Notes: generated by a model from the letters alone, not told the origin. A stretch of DNA of 64,000 bases from Flavobacterium weaverense (GCF_003688495.1 NZ_REFH01000008.1:310001-374000); one strand, 5' to 3'; shown: positions 45,028 to 54,139, numbered from the stretch's first letter. Numbers and translations: made by a program.

Positions 45028-45351
45028 TTATAGCATACCTAATTCTAACTTAGCTTCTTCGCTCATTAAATCTTTACTCCAAGGTGGATCAAATGTAATT
45101 TCTACCTCAGCGTCCTTTACATTTTCAATTGATCTCACTTTTTCTTCTACTTCTCTAGGTAGACTTTCTGCTACTGGACAGTTTGGAGAAGTAAGAGTCA
45201 TTAGAATTTTTACTTCATAATCCGTATTTACCATTACGTCATAGATCAATCCCAGTTCATATATATCTACAGGAATCTCAGGATCGTAAATTGTTTTTAA
45301 CATTTTTACGATTGATTCGCCTAATTCAGTTGTGTCTATTTCTTGTTCCAT
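45028..45351 (-). CDS. SufT/MIP18-like (DUF59) iron-sulfur maturation protein
   Basis: This 107-residue protein carries the MIP18/PaaD-like domain: IVKMLKTIYDPEIPVDIYELGLIYDV, MTLTSPNCPVAESLPREVEEKV, with the conserved Cys in the PNCP turn, and EVEITFDPPWSKDLMSEEAKLELGM at the end. Such proteins assist Fe-S cluster delivery to client enzymes. In flavobacteria this gene is usually part of the suf set, as it is here between sufE and DUF2480. Confidence 0.92.
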   Translation of the reverse strand: MEQEIDTTELGESIVKMLKTIYDPEIPVDIYELGLIYDVMVNTDYEVKILMTLTSPNCPVAESLPREVEEKVRSIENVKDAEVEITFDPPWSKDLMSEEAKLELGML

Positions 45352-45440
45352 TATTATTTATTTTTGATTTTTAAATACATTACTTCTATTCTGAACATAT
45401 AAGCCATGTAAGTTTTTTTTTATTCGTTACATTTATTCTT

Positions 45441-45854
45441 CTAATCTGCAAGATTAGTGTAGTAATTATTTACCAACGTTTTCTGACCTTCGTAAAATAT
45501 ATTTTTTACGTTAAAATTAATTAGTAATCCAATTGGTGAATGTAATAAGTTCATATAAGTTAGAAGTTGTGCTTCGAATATAGGATTAACTTCATTAACT
45601 GATTTTAATTCCAGCACTAGCACATTTTCAACAAATAAGTCGCATCTTAATTTAGATTCTAACTCAAATCCTTTATATTTCAAAGGAATTGTCAATTCAG
45701 ATAAAAAGTTTATTTTTCGTAATTCTAGTTCTTTTTTAAGACATTGATGATATACGCCTTCTAAAAGGCCAGGACCAATACTTTTATGAACTTCAATTGC
45801 TGCGCCATTAACCTGATAAACTAAATCTTTTAGAAATGCTTTTGTAAAATTCAT
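45441..45854 (-). CDS. GxxExxY protein (PD-(D/E)XK nuclease-like)
   Basis: This 137-residue protein has the naming motif GLLEGVY (G-x-x-E-x-x-Y) near residue 29. The later residues D68 with LVLELKSV (E-x-K) give the metal-binding core of PD-(D/E)XK nucleases: RCDLFVENVLVLELKS. Family members are scattered through genomes with no fixed neighbours and unproven function. Here it sits between sufE (76 bases away) and the SufT-like gene (89 bases away), on the same strand. It looks like an insertion into the suf gene set. Confidence 0.9.
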   Translation of the reverse strand: MNFTKAFLKDLVYQVNGAAIEVHKSIGPGLLEGVYHQCLKKELELRKINFLSELTIPLKYKGFELESKLRCDLFVENVLVLELKSVNEVNPIFEAQLLTYMNLLHSPIGLLINFNVKNIFYEGQKTLVNNYYTNLAD

Positions 45855-45930
45855 AGTTAAAAAATTACTTCAGGTGAATCTTGTTAAAAAACTTATCTGA
45901 CTTATATGTTTTAAAAAACTATTAGTTATT

Positions 45931-46350
45931 TTAATTTTGAGCATTAAACGCTAAAGCATACATTTTAATATATTTTATCATTGAAACTAAGCCGTTTGCA
46001 CGAGTTGGTGACAAGTGTTCTTTTAAACCGATTTCATCGATAAAATCCATATCAGCTTCAAGAATATCTTTTGCACTTTGATTAGAGAACGTACGAATTA
46101 ATATCGCTATAATTCCCTTAGTTAAAATGGCATCACTATCTGCGGTGAAAACAATCATGTCGTTAGTCTGCTCACCTTGTAACCAGACTTTCGATTGACA
46201 TCCTTTAATTAGGTTATTGTCTGTTTTGTAATCTTCCTTAATTAAAGGAAGTTTTTTACCAAGTTCAATGATATATTCATAACGCTCCATCCAATCGTCA
46301 AACATCGAAAATTCATCAACGATCTCTTCTTGTATTTCTTTTATTTTCAT
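45931..46350 (-). CDS. sufE: Cysteine desulfurase activator SufE
   Basis: This 139-residue protein has the sulfur-accepting cysteine C51 in NNLIKGCQSKVWL, preceded by LGKKLPLIKED and followed by the conserved GIIAILIRTF and LSPTRANGLVSMIKYIK. SufE takes persulfide sulfur from SufS and passes it to SufBCD. It lies downstream of sufS, with one small lipoprotein gene between. Confidence 0.96.
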   Translation of the reverse strand: MKIKEIQEEIVDEFSMFDDWMERYEYIIELGKKLPLIKEDYKTDNNLIKGCQSKVWLQGEQTNDMIVFTADSDAILTKGIIAILIRTFSNQSAKDILEADMDFIDEIGLKEHLSPTRANGLVSMIKYIKMYALAFNAQN

Positions 46351-46373
46351 AGTAAGCTGAATTTGTTTCAGTT

Positions 46374-46808
46374 TTATTCTTTTTTAACAAATGAGTTTAT
46401 TTTATCGACTAGCTTTTTTATTTCTTTTGGTGGAAAACCATGATCAAAACTAGTTGATTCGTAAACTTTATCTTTATGTCTAATTTTTAAATTGGCAATA
46501 GCCGCACCGTCATAAAATCTTTTTTCGGTTGGAGCTTTTAAATCTTTTAAAGTTTCTAATTTCACCTCTTTAAAGTAGGTAACCAATTCATTCCATTTAG
46601 CATCATCAATTTTGGTAACAACCGCGTTATCTTCAGTATTTCTATCTTTAGAAACACTCAGCATCTGATTTTTGATTGTTATTTTCTGGTAAAATCCTCT
46701 AGTATTTGCAGTGTATTCAATAACTGCAGCTTCCATATCTTGGGCTTTTGCACTATCACAACTTTTACCCATAAAAAGAGTTAGAAATAATAAAGTTAGG
46801 ATTTTCAT
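46374..46808 (-). CDS. Small lipoprotein between sufS and sufE
   Basis: This 144-residue protein has a short signal with a lipobox-like end (LFLTLFMGKSCDSAKA, Cys17). The mature part (AVIEYTANTRGFYQKITIKNQMLSVSKDRN ... KIDDAKWNELVTYFKEVKLETLKD) resembles small Bacteroidota lipoproteins that are conserved next to sufS. I do not know a function. It is separated by 12 bases from sufS and 23 from sufE, so it is part of the same transcript. An Fe-S role is only guilt by position. Confidence 0.8.
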   Translation of the reverse strand: MKILTLLFLTLFMGKSCDSAKAQDMEAAVIEYTANTRGFYQKITIKNQMLSVSKDRNTEDNAVVTKIDDAKWNELVTYFKEVKLETLKDLKAPTEKRFYDGAAIANLKIRHKDKVYESTSFDHGFPPKEIKKLVDKINSFVKKE

Positions 46809-46820
46809 AATTTTATTTTT

Positions 46821-48035
46821 TTAAGACAGCATCATTTTTGCCCTTTTTACAGCTTCAACCATGGCATCAATTTCTTCCTTAGTATTATAGAAAGCAAATG
46901 AGGCTCTAATAGTACCGGGAATATTAAAGAAATTCATAATAGGTTGCGCACAATGATGTCCGGTGCGTACTGCAATACCTAATTTGTCAATTATCGTACC
47001 AATGTCGTAAGGATGAATTCCTTCAATATTGAATGAAATTACAGATGTTTTTTCTTTAGCGGTGCCGTAAATCTTTAAACCGTCAATTTCTAACAAGCGT
47101 TTTGTTCCGTATTCTAGTAATTCTAATTCTTGCTGTTGAATGTTTTCAAAACCGACTTCATTCATATAATCAATAGCTGTTCCTAGAACAATTCCTCCAG
47201 CGATATTAGGAGTTCCAGCTTCAAATTTATGAGGTAACTCAGCGTAAGTTGTTTTTTCGAAAGTTACATCTTTGATCATTTCTCCACCACCTTGATAAGG
47301 AGGTAATTTATTCAACCAATCTTCTTTACCATATAAAATCCCAGTACCTGTTGGTCCACAAATTTTATGTCCGGAAAAAACATAGAAATCACAATCTAAT
47401 TCTTGAACATCTGGTTTTAAATGCGGAACTGCCTGCGCGCCATCAATTAAAACTGCTGCGCCGAATTTATGCGCTTCGTCAATCATATATTTTATAGGAT
47501 TGACAGTTCCTAAAGCATTCGAAATATGATTTACGGTAACAATTTTGGTTTTATCTGAAAGTAATTTATCGTACTCAGCCATTATCAATTCTCCATTTTC
47601 GTTCATAGGAATTACACGCAGGATAGCTCCTGTTTTTTCACATAACATTTGCCAAGGCACAATGTTACTATGGTGTTCCAGTGCCGAAACTAAAATTTCA
47701 TCACCCGCTTTTAATAACGAAGCAAATCCATTAGTAACTAAATTAATACCGTGAGTGGTCCCCGAAGTAAAAAGTACTTCATGAGAAAATTTAGCATTTA
47801 TGTGATTTTGAATCTTACCGCGTGAAATCTCATAGGCATCTGTGGCTAATTGACTCAAAGTATGAACGCCACGATGAATATTTGCGTTAATCTCCTGATA
47901 GTACTTTGATATGGCATCTATGACAACTTGTGGCTTTTGTGATGTCGCTCCATTATCGAAATAAACCAATGGTTTTCCGTTTACTTTCTGAGAAAGAATT
48001 GGAAAATCTGCTCTAATTTTATTTATATCTAGCAT
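46821..48035 (-). CDS. sufS: Cysteine desulfurase SufS
   Basis: The 404-residue PLP enzyme has the Schiff-base lysine K224 in FSGHKICGPTG and the persulfide-carrying C362 in RTGHHCAQP. NGATSQKP, HHSNIVPW and DGAQAVPH also match the family. It removes sulfur from cysteine and passes it to SufE, encoded two genes downstream. It is the first gene of the second suf block, separated from sufD by the plus-strand serine hydrolase, and it has its own -7 box at 48060-48067. Confidence 0.97.
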   Translation of the reverse strand: MLDINKIRADFPILSQKVNGKPLVYFDNGATSQKPQVVIDAISKYYQEINANIHRGVHTLSQLATDAYEISRGKIQNHINAKFSHEVLFTSGTTHGINLVTNGFASLLKAGDEILVSALEHHSNIVPWQMLCEKTGAILRVIPMNENGELIMAEYDKLLSDKTKIVTVNHISNALGTVNPIKYMIDEAHKFGAAVLIDGAQAVPHLKPDVQELDCDFYVFSGHKICGPTGTGILYGKEDWLNKLPPYQGGGEMIKDVTFEKTTYAELPHKFEAGTPNIAGGIVLGTAIDYMNEVGFENIQQQELELLEYGTKRLLEIDGLKIYGTAKEKTSVISFNIEGIHPYDIGTIIDKLGIAVRTGHHCAQPIMNFFNIPGTIRASFAFYNTKEEIDAMVEAVKRAKMMLS

Positions 48036-48059
48036 AATTATTTAGAAAAGTTCTAAATA

Positions 48060-48067
48060 CAAAAGTA
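48060..48067 (-). promoter_or_regulatory. -7 box TACTTTTG for the sufS block
   Basis: Plus strand CAAAAGTA, reverse complement of TACTTTTG; it ends 24 bases before the sufS start. No -33 partner was found. It supports separate transcription of the second suf block. Confidence 0.5.
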
Positions 48068-48199
48068 ATGAAAAACGAAATTGTATTGGGTATGAATTGC
48101 GTAATTTTTATGATTCTTTGTTATGCATTCATAGAATTTTTTTATTGAATCTATGAACTATTATTTTATTAAATTGCAATAAATTAATTCTTTAGCAAA

Positions 48200-49564
48200 A
48201 TGAAAAAATTCTTTAAGTTCGTTGGTCTTGCCTTAATTATTGCACTTTTCTACGTAGGATTTACTACTTATCCTAAACTAGATTTAATTTCTGGCTTTTC
48301 AGCCAAAAGTATTGCTTCGGGACATTTTATAGATGGTAGATCTCAGGAAATGATTGAGAGAGGCGATAACGATATTAAACTAATAGATTTAGCTACTAAC
48401 ACAATTGACGATGCTGGAAAATTTGCAATAGCTTCCGTTTACGGATTAAAGGAACGAAAGGCAATTTATCGTGAAGGTTTAGGAGCTACTTTGATAACAG
48501 AAGATTTTGACCTTAATAAGCCTTATGAAGTTCCAAAAAGAACTAAATTAAATAACAATTTACCATTTCCTTATGGAAATTTAGAACCCAAAGACACTCT
48601 TTTCAGTAATGTGGATTACACTAAGTTAAATGCGGCTGTAGCCAATGCTTTTGATAAAAAAGGCGAAATTAATAAAAGATCGCGATCTGTTTTAGTAATC
48701 TATAAAGACAAAATAATTGCGGAGAAATACGATACAGGTTTTGATAAAGAAAGCAAAATTTTGGGTTGGTCAATGACTAAAAGTATTACGGCTACGATGT
48801 TTGGAATTCTTCAAAAACAAGGAAAATATGATATTTATAAATCAGCTCCTATAGCGGAATGGCAAAAAGATGATCGTAAAATAATAACCACAAATGATTT
48901 ATTGCATATGAATTCCGGACTAGAATGGGAGGAAAATTATAGCACTATCTGTGATGCTACTAATATGCTTTTCCAAGAGAAGGACATGTCACGATCGCAA
49001 TTAGTAAAACCTGCTGCTTTCAAACCAAACACAAATTGGAATTACTCATCAGGAACTACGAATTTATTATGTGGAATTTTGAGAAGCCAATTTAAAACGC
49101 AACAAGAATACCTTGATTTTTGGTATACAGACTTAATTGATAGAATTGGGATGAACTCGATGGTTATTGAAACGGACATGAAAGGGAATTTTGTGGGTTC
49201 GTCTTACGGTTGGGCAACAACAAGAGATTGGGCTAAGTTTGGTTTGTTGTATTTGCACAAAGGGAATTGGAATGGCGATCAAGTCTTTGATGAAAGTTGG
49301 GCGAAATATGTTGCGACTCCTACAAAGGGATCAAAAGGAGATTATGGAGGTCACTTTTGGCTAAACGCTGGTGGAAGATATCCTGATGCGCCAAGAGATT
49401 TGTATTCATGCAATGGTTTTCAAGGGCAGAAAGTATTTATTATTCCTTCACTTGATTTAGTAATTGTGAGAATGGGATTGACGGAAGACGCAAAATTTGA
49501 TGTAAACGGAATGTTGAAAGGGATAATAGGGAGTTTGAGTTTAAACACAAAGAGCCCAAAGTAA
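48200..49564 (+). CDS. Serine hydrolase of the class C beta-lactamase/penicillin-binding fold
   Basis: The 454-residue protein starts with one membrane anchor or uncleaved signal (FKFVGLALIIALFYVGFTTYP). The active-site Ser-x-x-Lys is S191-M-T-K194 in LGWSMTKSITATMFG, and the second motif is NYSSGTTN (Y282). The third KTG-like motif is replaced by GGHFWLN. This is close to 6-aminohexanoate-dimer hydrolase and EstB-like esterases. Substrate unknown. It is divergent from sufS and convergent with sufD, and so splits the suf cluster. Confidence 0.9.
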   Translation: MKKFFKFVGLALIIALFYVGFTTYPKLDLISGFSAKSIASGHFIDGRSQEMIERGDNDIKLIDLATNTIDDAGKFAIASVYGLKERKAIYREGLGATLITEDFDLNKPYEVPKRTKLNNNLPFPYGNLEPKDTLFSNVDYTKLNAAVANAFDKKGEINKRSRSVLVIYKDKIIAEKYDTGFDKESKILGWSMTKSITATMFGILQKQGKYDIYKSAPIAEWQKDDRKIITTNDLLHMNSGLEWEENYSTICDATNMLFQEKDMSRSQLVKPAAFKPNTNWNYSSGTTNLLCGILRSQFKTQQEYLDFWYTDLIDRIGMNSMVIETDMKGNFVGSSYGWATTRDWAKFGLLYLHKGNWNGDQVFDESWAKYVATPTKGSKGDYGGHFWLNAGGRYPDAPRDLYSCNGFQGQKVFIIPSLDLVIVRMGLTEDAKFDVNGMLKGIIGSLSLNTKSPK

Positions 49565-49569
49565 AAAAG

Positions 49570-49613
49570 CAATAAGGTCACAAAGTTCAATTATAAACTT
49601 TGTGACCTTATTG
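49570..49613. terminator. Perfect 18-bp hairpin between the serine hydrolase and sufD
   Basis: Arms caataaggtcacaaagtt (49570-49587) and aactttgtgaccttattg (49596-49613) with an 8-base loop. It lies between two convergent stops. There is no long T-run, so termination may be weak; the ctttgtgacctta core resembles repeats common between flavobacterial genes. Confidence 0.7.
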
Positions 49614-49640
49614 TAATCTTAGTGAACTCTTTAATTAAAA

Positions 49641-50957
49641 TTACAAATCAAATCCCATTTTAACGCCTAATTTGGTGGCAATAATTTTGGTAATTCTTTG
49701 TTTTAGTTCAGGTATCTTGATGTTTTCGATAACTACATTTGAGAACGCGTACATTAATAATGCTTTAGCTTCTTTTTGAGGGATTCCACGTTGCTGCATG
49801 TAAAATAATGCTGTTTCATCTAACTGTCCTACTGTACAACCGTGAGAACATTTCACATCATCTGCAAAAATCTCTAATTGTGGTTTTGCATTTATAGTTG
49901 CTTTATCGCTCAACAATATATTGTTACTTTTCTGGAAAGCATTTGTCTTTTGAGCTTCTTTTTCAACAAATACTTTTCCGTTGAAAACTCCTGTTGAACG
50001 GTCTGAGTAGATACCTTTATAATCTTGGAAACTTTCGCAATTTGGAGTTGCATGGTTTACTAAAGTATAATGATCAACGTGTTGCTTTCCGCCAATAATT
50101 GTAATTCCATTCAACGTACTTGTCAATCTTTCACCAAAGTGATAGAAATTTAAATTATTACGTGTTAAATTCCCCCCAAAAGAGAAAGTATGTACATATA
50201 CATGACTTTCTTGTTGTTGAGAAACGAAAGTATTGTCAATTAGATTCGCTTCAAGCGTATCATTCTGAATTTTATAATAATCGACGATGGCACGTTTTTC
50301 AGCAAAAATTTCAGTAACAGAATTTGTTAGTACTGGATTTTCATTCAAACTTTGGTGACGTTCAATAATCTGAACATGTGAGTTTTCGCCAACGATTACT
50401 AAATTCCTTGGTTGAACCAAAAGTGCAGCTTGATTTCCTGTAGAGAAATACATGATTTCAATCGGTTTTGGTGCCACTTTACCTTTCGGAATATTGATGT
50501 AAGCTCCTTCATTGGCGAAAGCCGTATTTAAAGAAGTTAAACTATCATCTTTATTCGCGATTTGGTTAAAATATTTGTCAATAACCATTTTGTATTTTGG
50601 TTTATTCAATGCCGAAGCCATCAAACAAACATCAATTCCTTCATGAGTTGTTGAAGATAAATGAGAGCTGAAAACACCATCAACAAAAACCACTTTATAA
50701 GTATCTACTTCGTTTAAAAAGTACTTACTAACTTGGCTGAATTCGATTGAGTTTTCATGCTTTGGAAAAACTGTAAAGTCATTTTTTAAGATGGCATTTA
50801 GTGAAGTGTATTTCCAAGATTCTTCTTTTTTGGATGGGAATCCTTTATTTTCAAAGTTTTTTATGGCAGCAGTTCGCACATCATGAAGTTCAGAGTGAAC
50901 ATCCACACGCTCTTCAAAAGCCATAAAAGACGATAGTAATTTTTCTTTTAATTCCAT
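49641..50957 (-). CDS. sufD: Fe-S assembly scaffold protein SufD
   Basis: The 438-residue protein has the SufB/D beta-helix core: QIIERHQSL, LTRNNLNFYHFGERLTSTLNGI and the C-terminal KSNNILLSDKATINAKPQLEIFADDVKCSHGCTVGQLDE. The family-defining end PQKEAKALLMYAF is present. It forms the SufBC2D scaffold. The sufC stop at 50964 is six bases before its start, so the two are co-translated. It is the last gene of the first suf block. Confidence 0.96.
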   Translation of the reverse strand: MELKEKLLSSFMAFEERVDVHSELHDVRTAAIKNFENKGFPSKKEESWKYTSLNAILKNDFTVFPKHENSIEFSQVSKYFLNEVDTYKVVFVDGVFSSHLSSTTHEGIDVCLMASALNKPKYKMVIDKYFNQIANKDDSLTSLNTAFANEGAYINIPKGKVAPKPIEIMYFSTGNQAALLVQPRNLVIVGENSHVQIIERHQSLNENPVLTNSVTEIFAEKRAIVDYYKIQNDTLEANLIDNTFVSQQQESHVYVHTFSFGGNLTRNNLNFYHFGERLTSTLNGITIIGGKQHVDHYTLVNHATPNCESFQDYKGIYSDRSTGVFNGKVFVEKEAQKTNAFQKSNNILLSDKATINAKPQLEIFADDVKCSHGCTVGQLDETALFYMQQRGIPQKEAKALLMYAFSNVVIENIKIPELKQRITKIIATKLGVKMGFDL

Positions 50958-50963
50958 TTTTTA

Positions 50964-51716
50964 TTATGCTTCTTGTTCTTGTTTGATCCAATCGTATCCT
51001 TTTTCTTCTAATTCTAGCGCTAAACTAGCATCACCAGATTTTACAATTTTTCCGTCCATAAGAACGTGAACAAAATCAGGAACGATATAATCTAATAAAC
51101 GCTGGTAGTGCGTAATCACAACCACTGCGTTTTTATCGCTTTTCAATTTATTTACACCATTTGCAACAATACGTAAAGCGTCAATGTCAAGTCCTGAATC
51201 AGTTTCATCAAGAATAGCCAATTTCGGTTCTAACATCGCCATCTGGAAAATTTCGTTACGTTTTTTCTCTCCACCAGAGAAACCTTCGTTAAGAGAGCGA
51301 GATAAAAACTTTCTGTCTATTTCTAATAACTCTGATTTTTCACGAATCACTTTTAGCATTTGGTTAGCTGGCATTTCTTCCAGACCTTGTGCTTTACGAG
51401 TTTCGTTAATAGCTGTTCTGATAAAGTTTGTAACAGAAACTCCAGGAATTTCTACTGGATATTGAAACGAAAGAAAAACACCTTTATGAGCTCTTTCTTC
51501 CGGTGCTAAATCAGCTAGATCTTCTCCATCTAATGAAATTTCGCCACTCGTTACTTCGTAGTTTTCGTTTCCTGCAACTATTGAAGCCAATGTACTTTTA
51601 CCAGCACCATTTGGTCCCATTATTGCATGAATCTCTCCTGCCTTTACTTCAAGATTAATTCCTTTTAATATTTCTTTATCGCCAATTGTGGCATGTAAAT
51701 TTTTTATTGATAACAT
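50964..51716 (-). CDS. sufC: Fe-S assembly ATPase SufC
   Basis: The 250-residue ABC-type ATPase has Walker [10 protein letters not shown] (34-42), signature FSGGEKKR (146-153) and Walker [13 protein letters not shown] (167-178). The [12 protein letters not shown] segment is typical of SufC. It drives conformational change in the SufBC2D scaffold. The toxin gene ends 11 bases upstream of its start, in the place where sufB would normally be adjacent. Confidence 0.97.
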   Translation of the reverse strand: MLSIKNLHATIGDKEILKGINLEVKAGEIHAIMGPNGAGKSTLASIVAGNENYEVTSGEISLDGEDLADLAPEERAHKGVFLSFQYPVEIPGVSVTNFIRTAINETRKAQGLEEMPANQMLKVIREKSELLEIDRKFLSRSLNEGFSGGEKKRNEIFQMAMLEPKLAILDETDSGLDIDALRIVANGVNKLKSDKNAVVVITHYQRLLDYIVPDFVHVLMDGKIVKSGDASLALELEEKGYDWIKQEQEA

Positions 51717-51727
51717 GTTGTCTTTAT

Positions 51728-52000
51728 TTATTGGTAATGACCTTTTACTGAAAGGATATTTAATATTTCTATTGTGTTTTCGTCTATAATCTCATAAACT
51801 AATCTATGTTCTTTATCAATTCTTCGAGACCATACTCCAGATAAATTATGTTTCAACTGTTCTGGTTTTCCAATGCCTTCATAAGGACTTCTTTGAATGT
51901 CTCGTAGTAATTCAGATATTTTCTTTAGAATTTTCTTCTTCCCAGATTTATTCCAAAGTAATATGTCATTTTGCGCTTTTTTAGAAAAAACTATTTCCAT
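51728..52000 (-). CDS. yoeB: YoeB-family mRNA interferase toxin
   Basis: This 90-residue protein aligns along its whole length with E. coli Yoe[35 protein letters not shown], and the C-terminal GHYQ. The catalytic residues of YoeB, E46, R65 and H83, correspond to E47, R66 and H88 here, so it should be active. YoeB cleaves mRNA in the ribosomal A site. Its start overlaps the end of the small upstream gene by 10 bases, as in a toxin-antitoxin operon. It lies between sufB and sufC on the suf strand. Confidence 0.95.
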   Translation of the reverse strand: MEIVFSKKAQNDILLWNKSGKKKILKKISELLRDIQRSPYEGIGKPEQLKHNLSGVWSRRIDKEHRLVYEIIDENTIEILNILSVKGHYQ

Positions 52001-52197
52001 AGTTTGTCTATTTCTTCCAATGACATTTTTATTCCTTTTCCTTGCTTTAATTCTTCTCTAGCTTCTAAAATTTCTTTTACAAACTCAGGATTGTATGGCT
52101 TGTCAATTTTTTCAATAATTTCAAATCCAAGTGATTTTGCCAATGATTTTAACACTGGAAAATCTTTCTTCTTCACATTTTTTAAAACAATATCCAT
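51991..52197 (-). CDS. Antitoxin partner of the YoeB-like toxin
   Basis: This 68-residue protein is charged and ends in a helix-rich tail typical of toxin-binding antitoxins ([31 protein letters not shown]). The N-terminal half (MDIVLKNVKKKDFPVLKSLAKSLG) does not look like Phd/YefM. It more resembles the short antitoxins paired with YoeB or RelE toxins in Bacteroidota (possibly DUF2683). It overlaps the toxin start by 10 bases. It begins 25 bases after the sufB stop, and no separate promoter box was seen, so it is probably read with suf. Confidence 0.85.
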   Translation of the reverse strand: MDIVLKNVKKKDFPVLKSLAKSLGFEIIEKIDKPYNPEFVKEILEAREELKQGKGIKMSLEEIDKLWK

Positions 52198-52222
52198 AGC
52201 TATATAAATTTAAATAAATTTT

Positions 52223-53671
52223 TTAACCTACTGAACCTTCTAGACTAATCTCAAGTAATTTTTGAGCTTCTACAGCAAATTCCATTGGCAGCTTGTTCAA
52301 AACATCTTTACTAAAACCATTTACGATTAAAGCAATTGCTTTCTCCGTTGGAATTCCACGTTGGTTACAATAAAAAACTTGGTCTTCACCAATTTTTGAA
52401 GTTGTAGCCTCATGCTCAATTTTAGCACTTGGATTTTTTGTTTCGATGTAAGGGAAAGTATGCGCACCACAATTGTTACCCATAAGTAACGAGTCACATT
52501 GTGAAAAGTTTCTAGCGTTATCCGCATTTGGTCCAATTTTCACTAAACCACGATAACTATTTTGTGATTTTCCAGCAGAAATACCTTTAGAAATAATAGT
52601 CGATTTAGTATTTTTACCTAAATGGATCATTTTTGTTCCAGTATCAGCTTGTTGATAATTATTAGTAACCGCAATTGAATAAAATTCTCCTACTGAATTA
52701 TCTCCTTTTAAAATTACTGACGGGTATTTCCAAGTTACTGCAGAACCCGTTTCAACTTGTGTCCAAGAAATTTTTGCGTTTTTCTCACAAATTCCTCTTT
52801 TAGTAACAAAGTTGAAAACACCACCTACACCTTCTTTGTTTCCAGGGAACCAGTTTTGAACGGTAGAATATTTTATTTCTGCGCCTTCCATTGCGATCAA
52901 TTCGACAACAGCGGCGTGTAATTGATTTTCATCACGACTTGGAGCAGTACAACCTTCAAGGTAACTTACGTAACTTCCTTCGTCAGCAATTAATAATGTT
53001 CTTTCGAATTGTCCTGTTCCTGCTTGATTAATTCTAAAATAAGTCGAAAGTTCCATTGGACATCGAACGCCTTTTGGAATATAACAGAAAGATCCATCAG
53101 AGAAAACAGCTGAATTCAGCGCCGCGTAGAAATTGTCTTTTTGAGGGACAACAGTTCCTAAGTGCTTGCGAACTAATTCTGGATGTTCCTTGATAGCTTC
53201 AGAAATACTCATAAAGATAATTCCTTTTTCACCTAATGTTTTCTTGAATGTAGTTGCTACCGAAACCGAGTCAACAACAATATCCATTGCTACATTATTC
53301 ATCATTTTTTGCTCATCAACCGAGATTCCTAGCTTTTTATACATTTCTAAAAGTTCCGGATCAACATCATCTAATGTTTTATTAGGATCAATTGTTTTTG
53401 GAGCTGAATAATAAGAAATAGCTTGAAAGTCAGGTTTTTTATAATGCACATTTGCCCATTCAGGCTCAATCATTAATTGCCAAGCACGAAAAGCTTCAAG
53501 ACGCCAATCCGTCATCCATTGTGGTTCTTCTTTGCGCAGAGAAATTGCACGCACAATATCTTCGTTTAAACCTATGGGAAACGTATCAGATTCTAAGTCT
53601 GTGTAAAATCCGTACTCATATTCTTTAGTTTCGAGTTCGATTTTTAAATCGTCTTCGGTATATTTTGACAT
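52223..53671 (-). CDS. sufB: Fe-S assembly scaffold protein SufB
   Basis: The 482-residue protein shows SufB hallmarks: [28 protein letters not shown]-like [87 protein letters not shown] and [23 protein letters not shown]. The C-terminal cluster-site region is intact. It forms the SufBC2D complex. The antitoxin gene follows after 25 bases. Upstream, the sufA-like gene ends 18 bases before its start. Confidence 0.97.
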   Translation of the reverse strand: MSKYTEDDLKIELETKEYEYGFYTDLESDTFPIGLNEDIVRAISLRKEEPQWMTDWRLEAFRAWQLMIEPEWANVHYKKPDFQAISYYSAPKTIDPNKTLDDVDPELLEMYKKLGISVDEQKMMNNVAMDIVVDSVSVATTFKKTLGEKGIIFMSISEAIKEHPELVRKHLGTVVPQKDNFYAALNSAVFSDGSFCYIPKGVRCPMELSTYFRINQAGTGQFERTLLIADEGSYVSYLEGCTAPSRDENQLHAAVVELIAMEGAEIKYSTVQNWFPGNKEGVGGVFNFVTKRGICEKNAKISWTQVETGSAVTWKYPSVILKGDNSVGEFYSIAVTNNYQQADTGTKMIHLGKNTKSTIISKGISAGKSQNSYRGLVKIGPNADNARNFSQCDSLLMGNNCGAHTFPYIETKNPSAKIEHEATTSKIGEDQVFYCNQRGIPTEKAIALIVNGFSKDVLNKLPMEFAVEAQKLLEISLEGSVG

Positions 53672-53689
53672 ATTTTTTATTTTAATGTT

Positions 53690-54019
53690 TTACAAAGAGA
53701 AACTCTCTCCGCATCCACAAGTTCTGTTGGCATTTGGATTATTGAAAACAAATCCTTTTCCGTTTATTCCTCCTGAAAATTCTAATATTGTTCCGGCTAA
53801 GTATAGAAATGATTTTTTTTCTACAGCTATCGTTATGTCGTTGTCAATGAAAATTTTATCTTCTTCATTTTTAGTTTTATCAAATTTTAAATCATAAGAC
53901 AATCCAGAACATCCGCCGCTTTTTACACCAACTCTCACATAGTCTGTTGCAGCATCAAAACCATCGTCTTTCATAAGATCAATAATTTTTTTTCTTGCAG
54001 TGTCAGAAACTTTAATCAT
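53690..54019 (-). CDS. sufA: A-type iron-sulfur carrier (SufA/IscA family)
   Basis: This 109-residue protein has the three conserved cluster-binding cysteines C37 (GGCSGLSY), C101 and C103 (TCGCGESF). DYVRVGVKSGGCSG and LYLAGTILEFSGG also match the HesB/IscA fold. It accepts clusters from SufBCD and passes them on. It is the first gene of the first suf block, with a long leader back to the -7 box at 54132-54139. Confidence 0.95.
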   Translation of the reverse strand: MIKVSDTARKKIIDLMKDDGFDAATDYVRVGVKSGGCSGLSYDLKFDKTKNEEDKIFIDNDITIAVEKKSFLYLAGTILEFSGGINGKGFVFNNPNANRTCGCGESFSL

Positions 54020-54131
54020 AAGTTCGTTTTTATTTGTTTTACAAGTTATTAATTGAGCAATAAATTCTGTTTTAAAAGTAATTTTTAGAAACTCGAATTA
54101 GACCTTATATTGATTTTGTCTAAATTAAGGA

Positions 54132-54139
54132 CAAAGATA
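54132..54139 (-). promoter_or_regulatory. -7 box TATCTTTG likely driving the sufA block
   Basis: Plus strand CAAAGATA, reverse complement of TATCTTTG. It lies 112 bases upstream of the sufA start, giving a leader of about 100 bases. No -33 partner at the usual distance. No IscR-like operator was recognised. Confidence 0.5.

Noticed and set aside
49570..49613. 18-bp inverted repeat considered as a mobile element end
   Set aside because: There is no transposase, target duplication or second copy in the window; a hairpin between converging genes explains it better.
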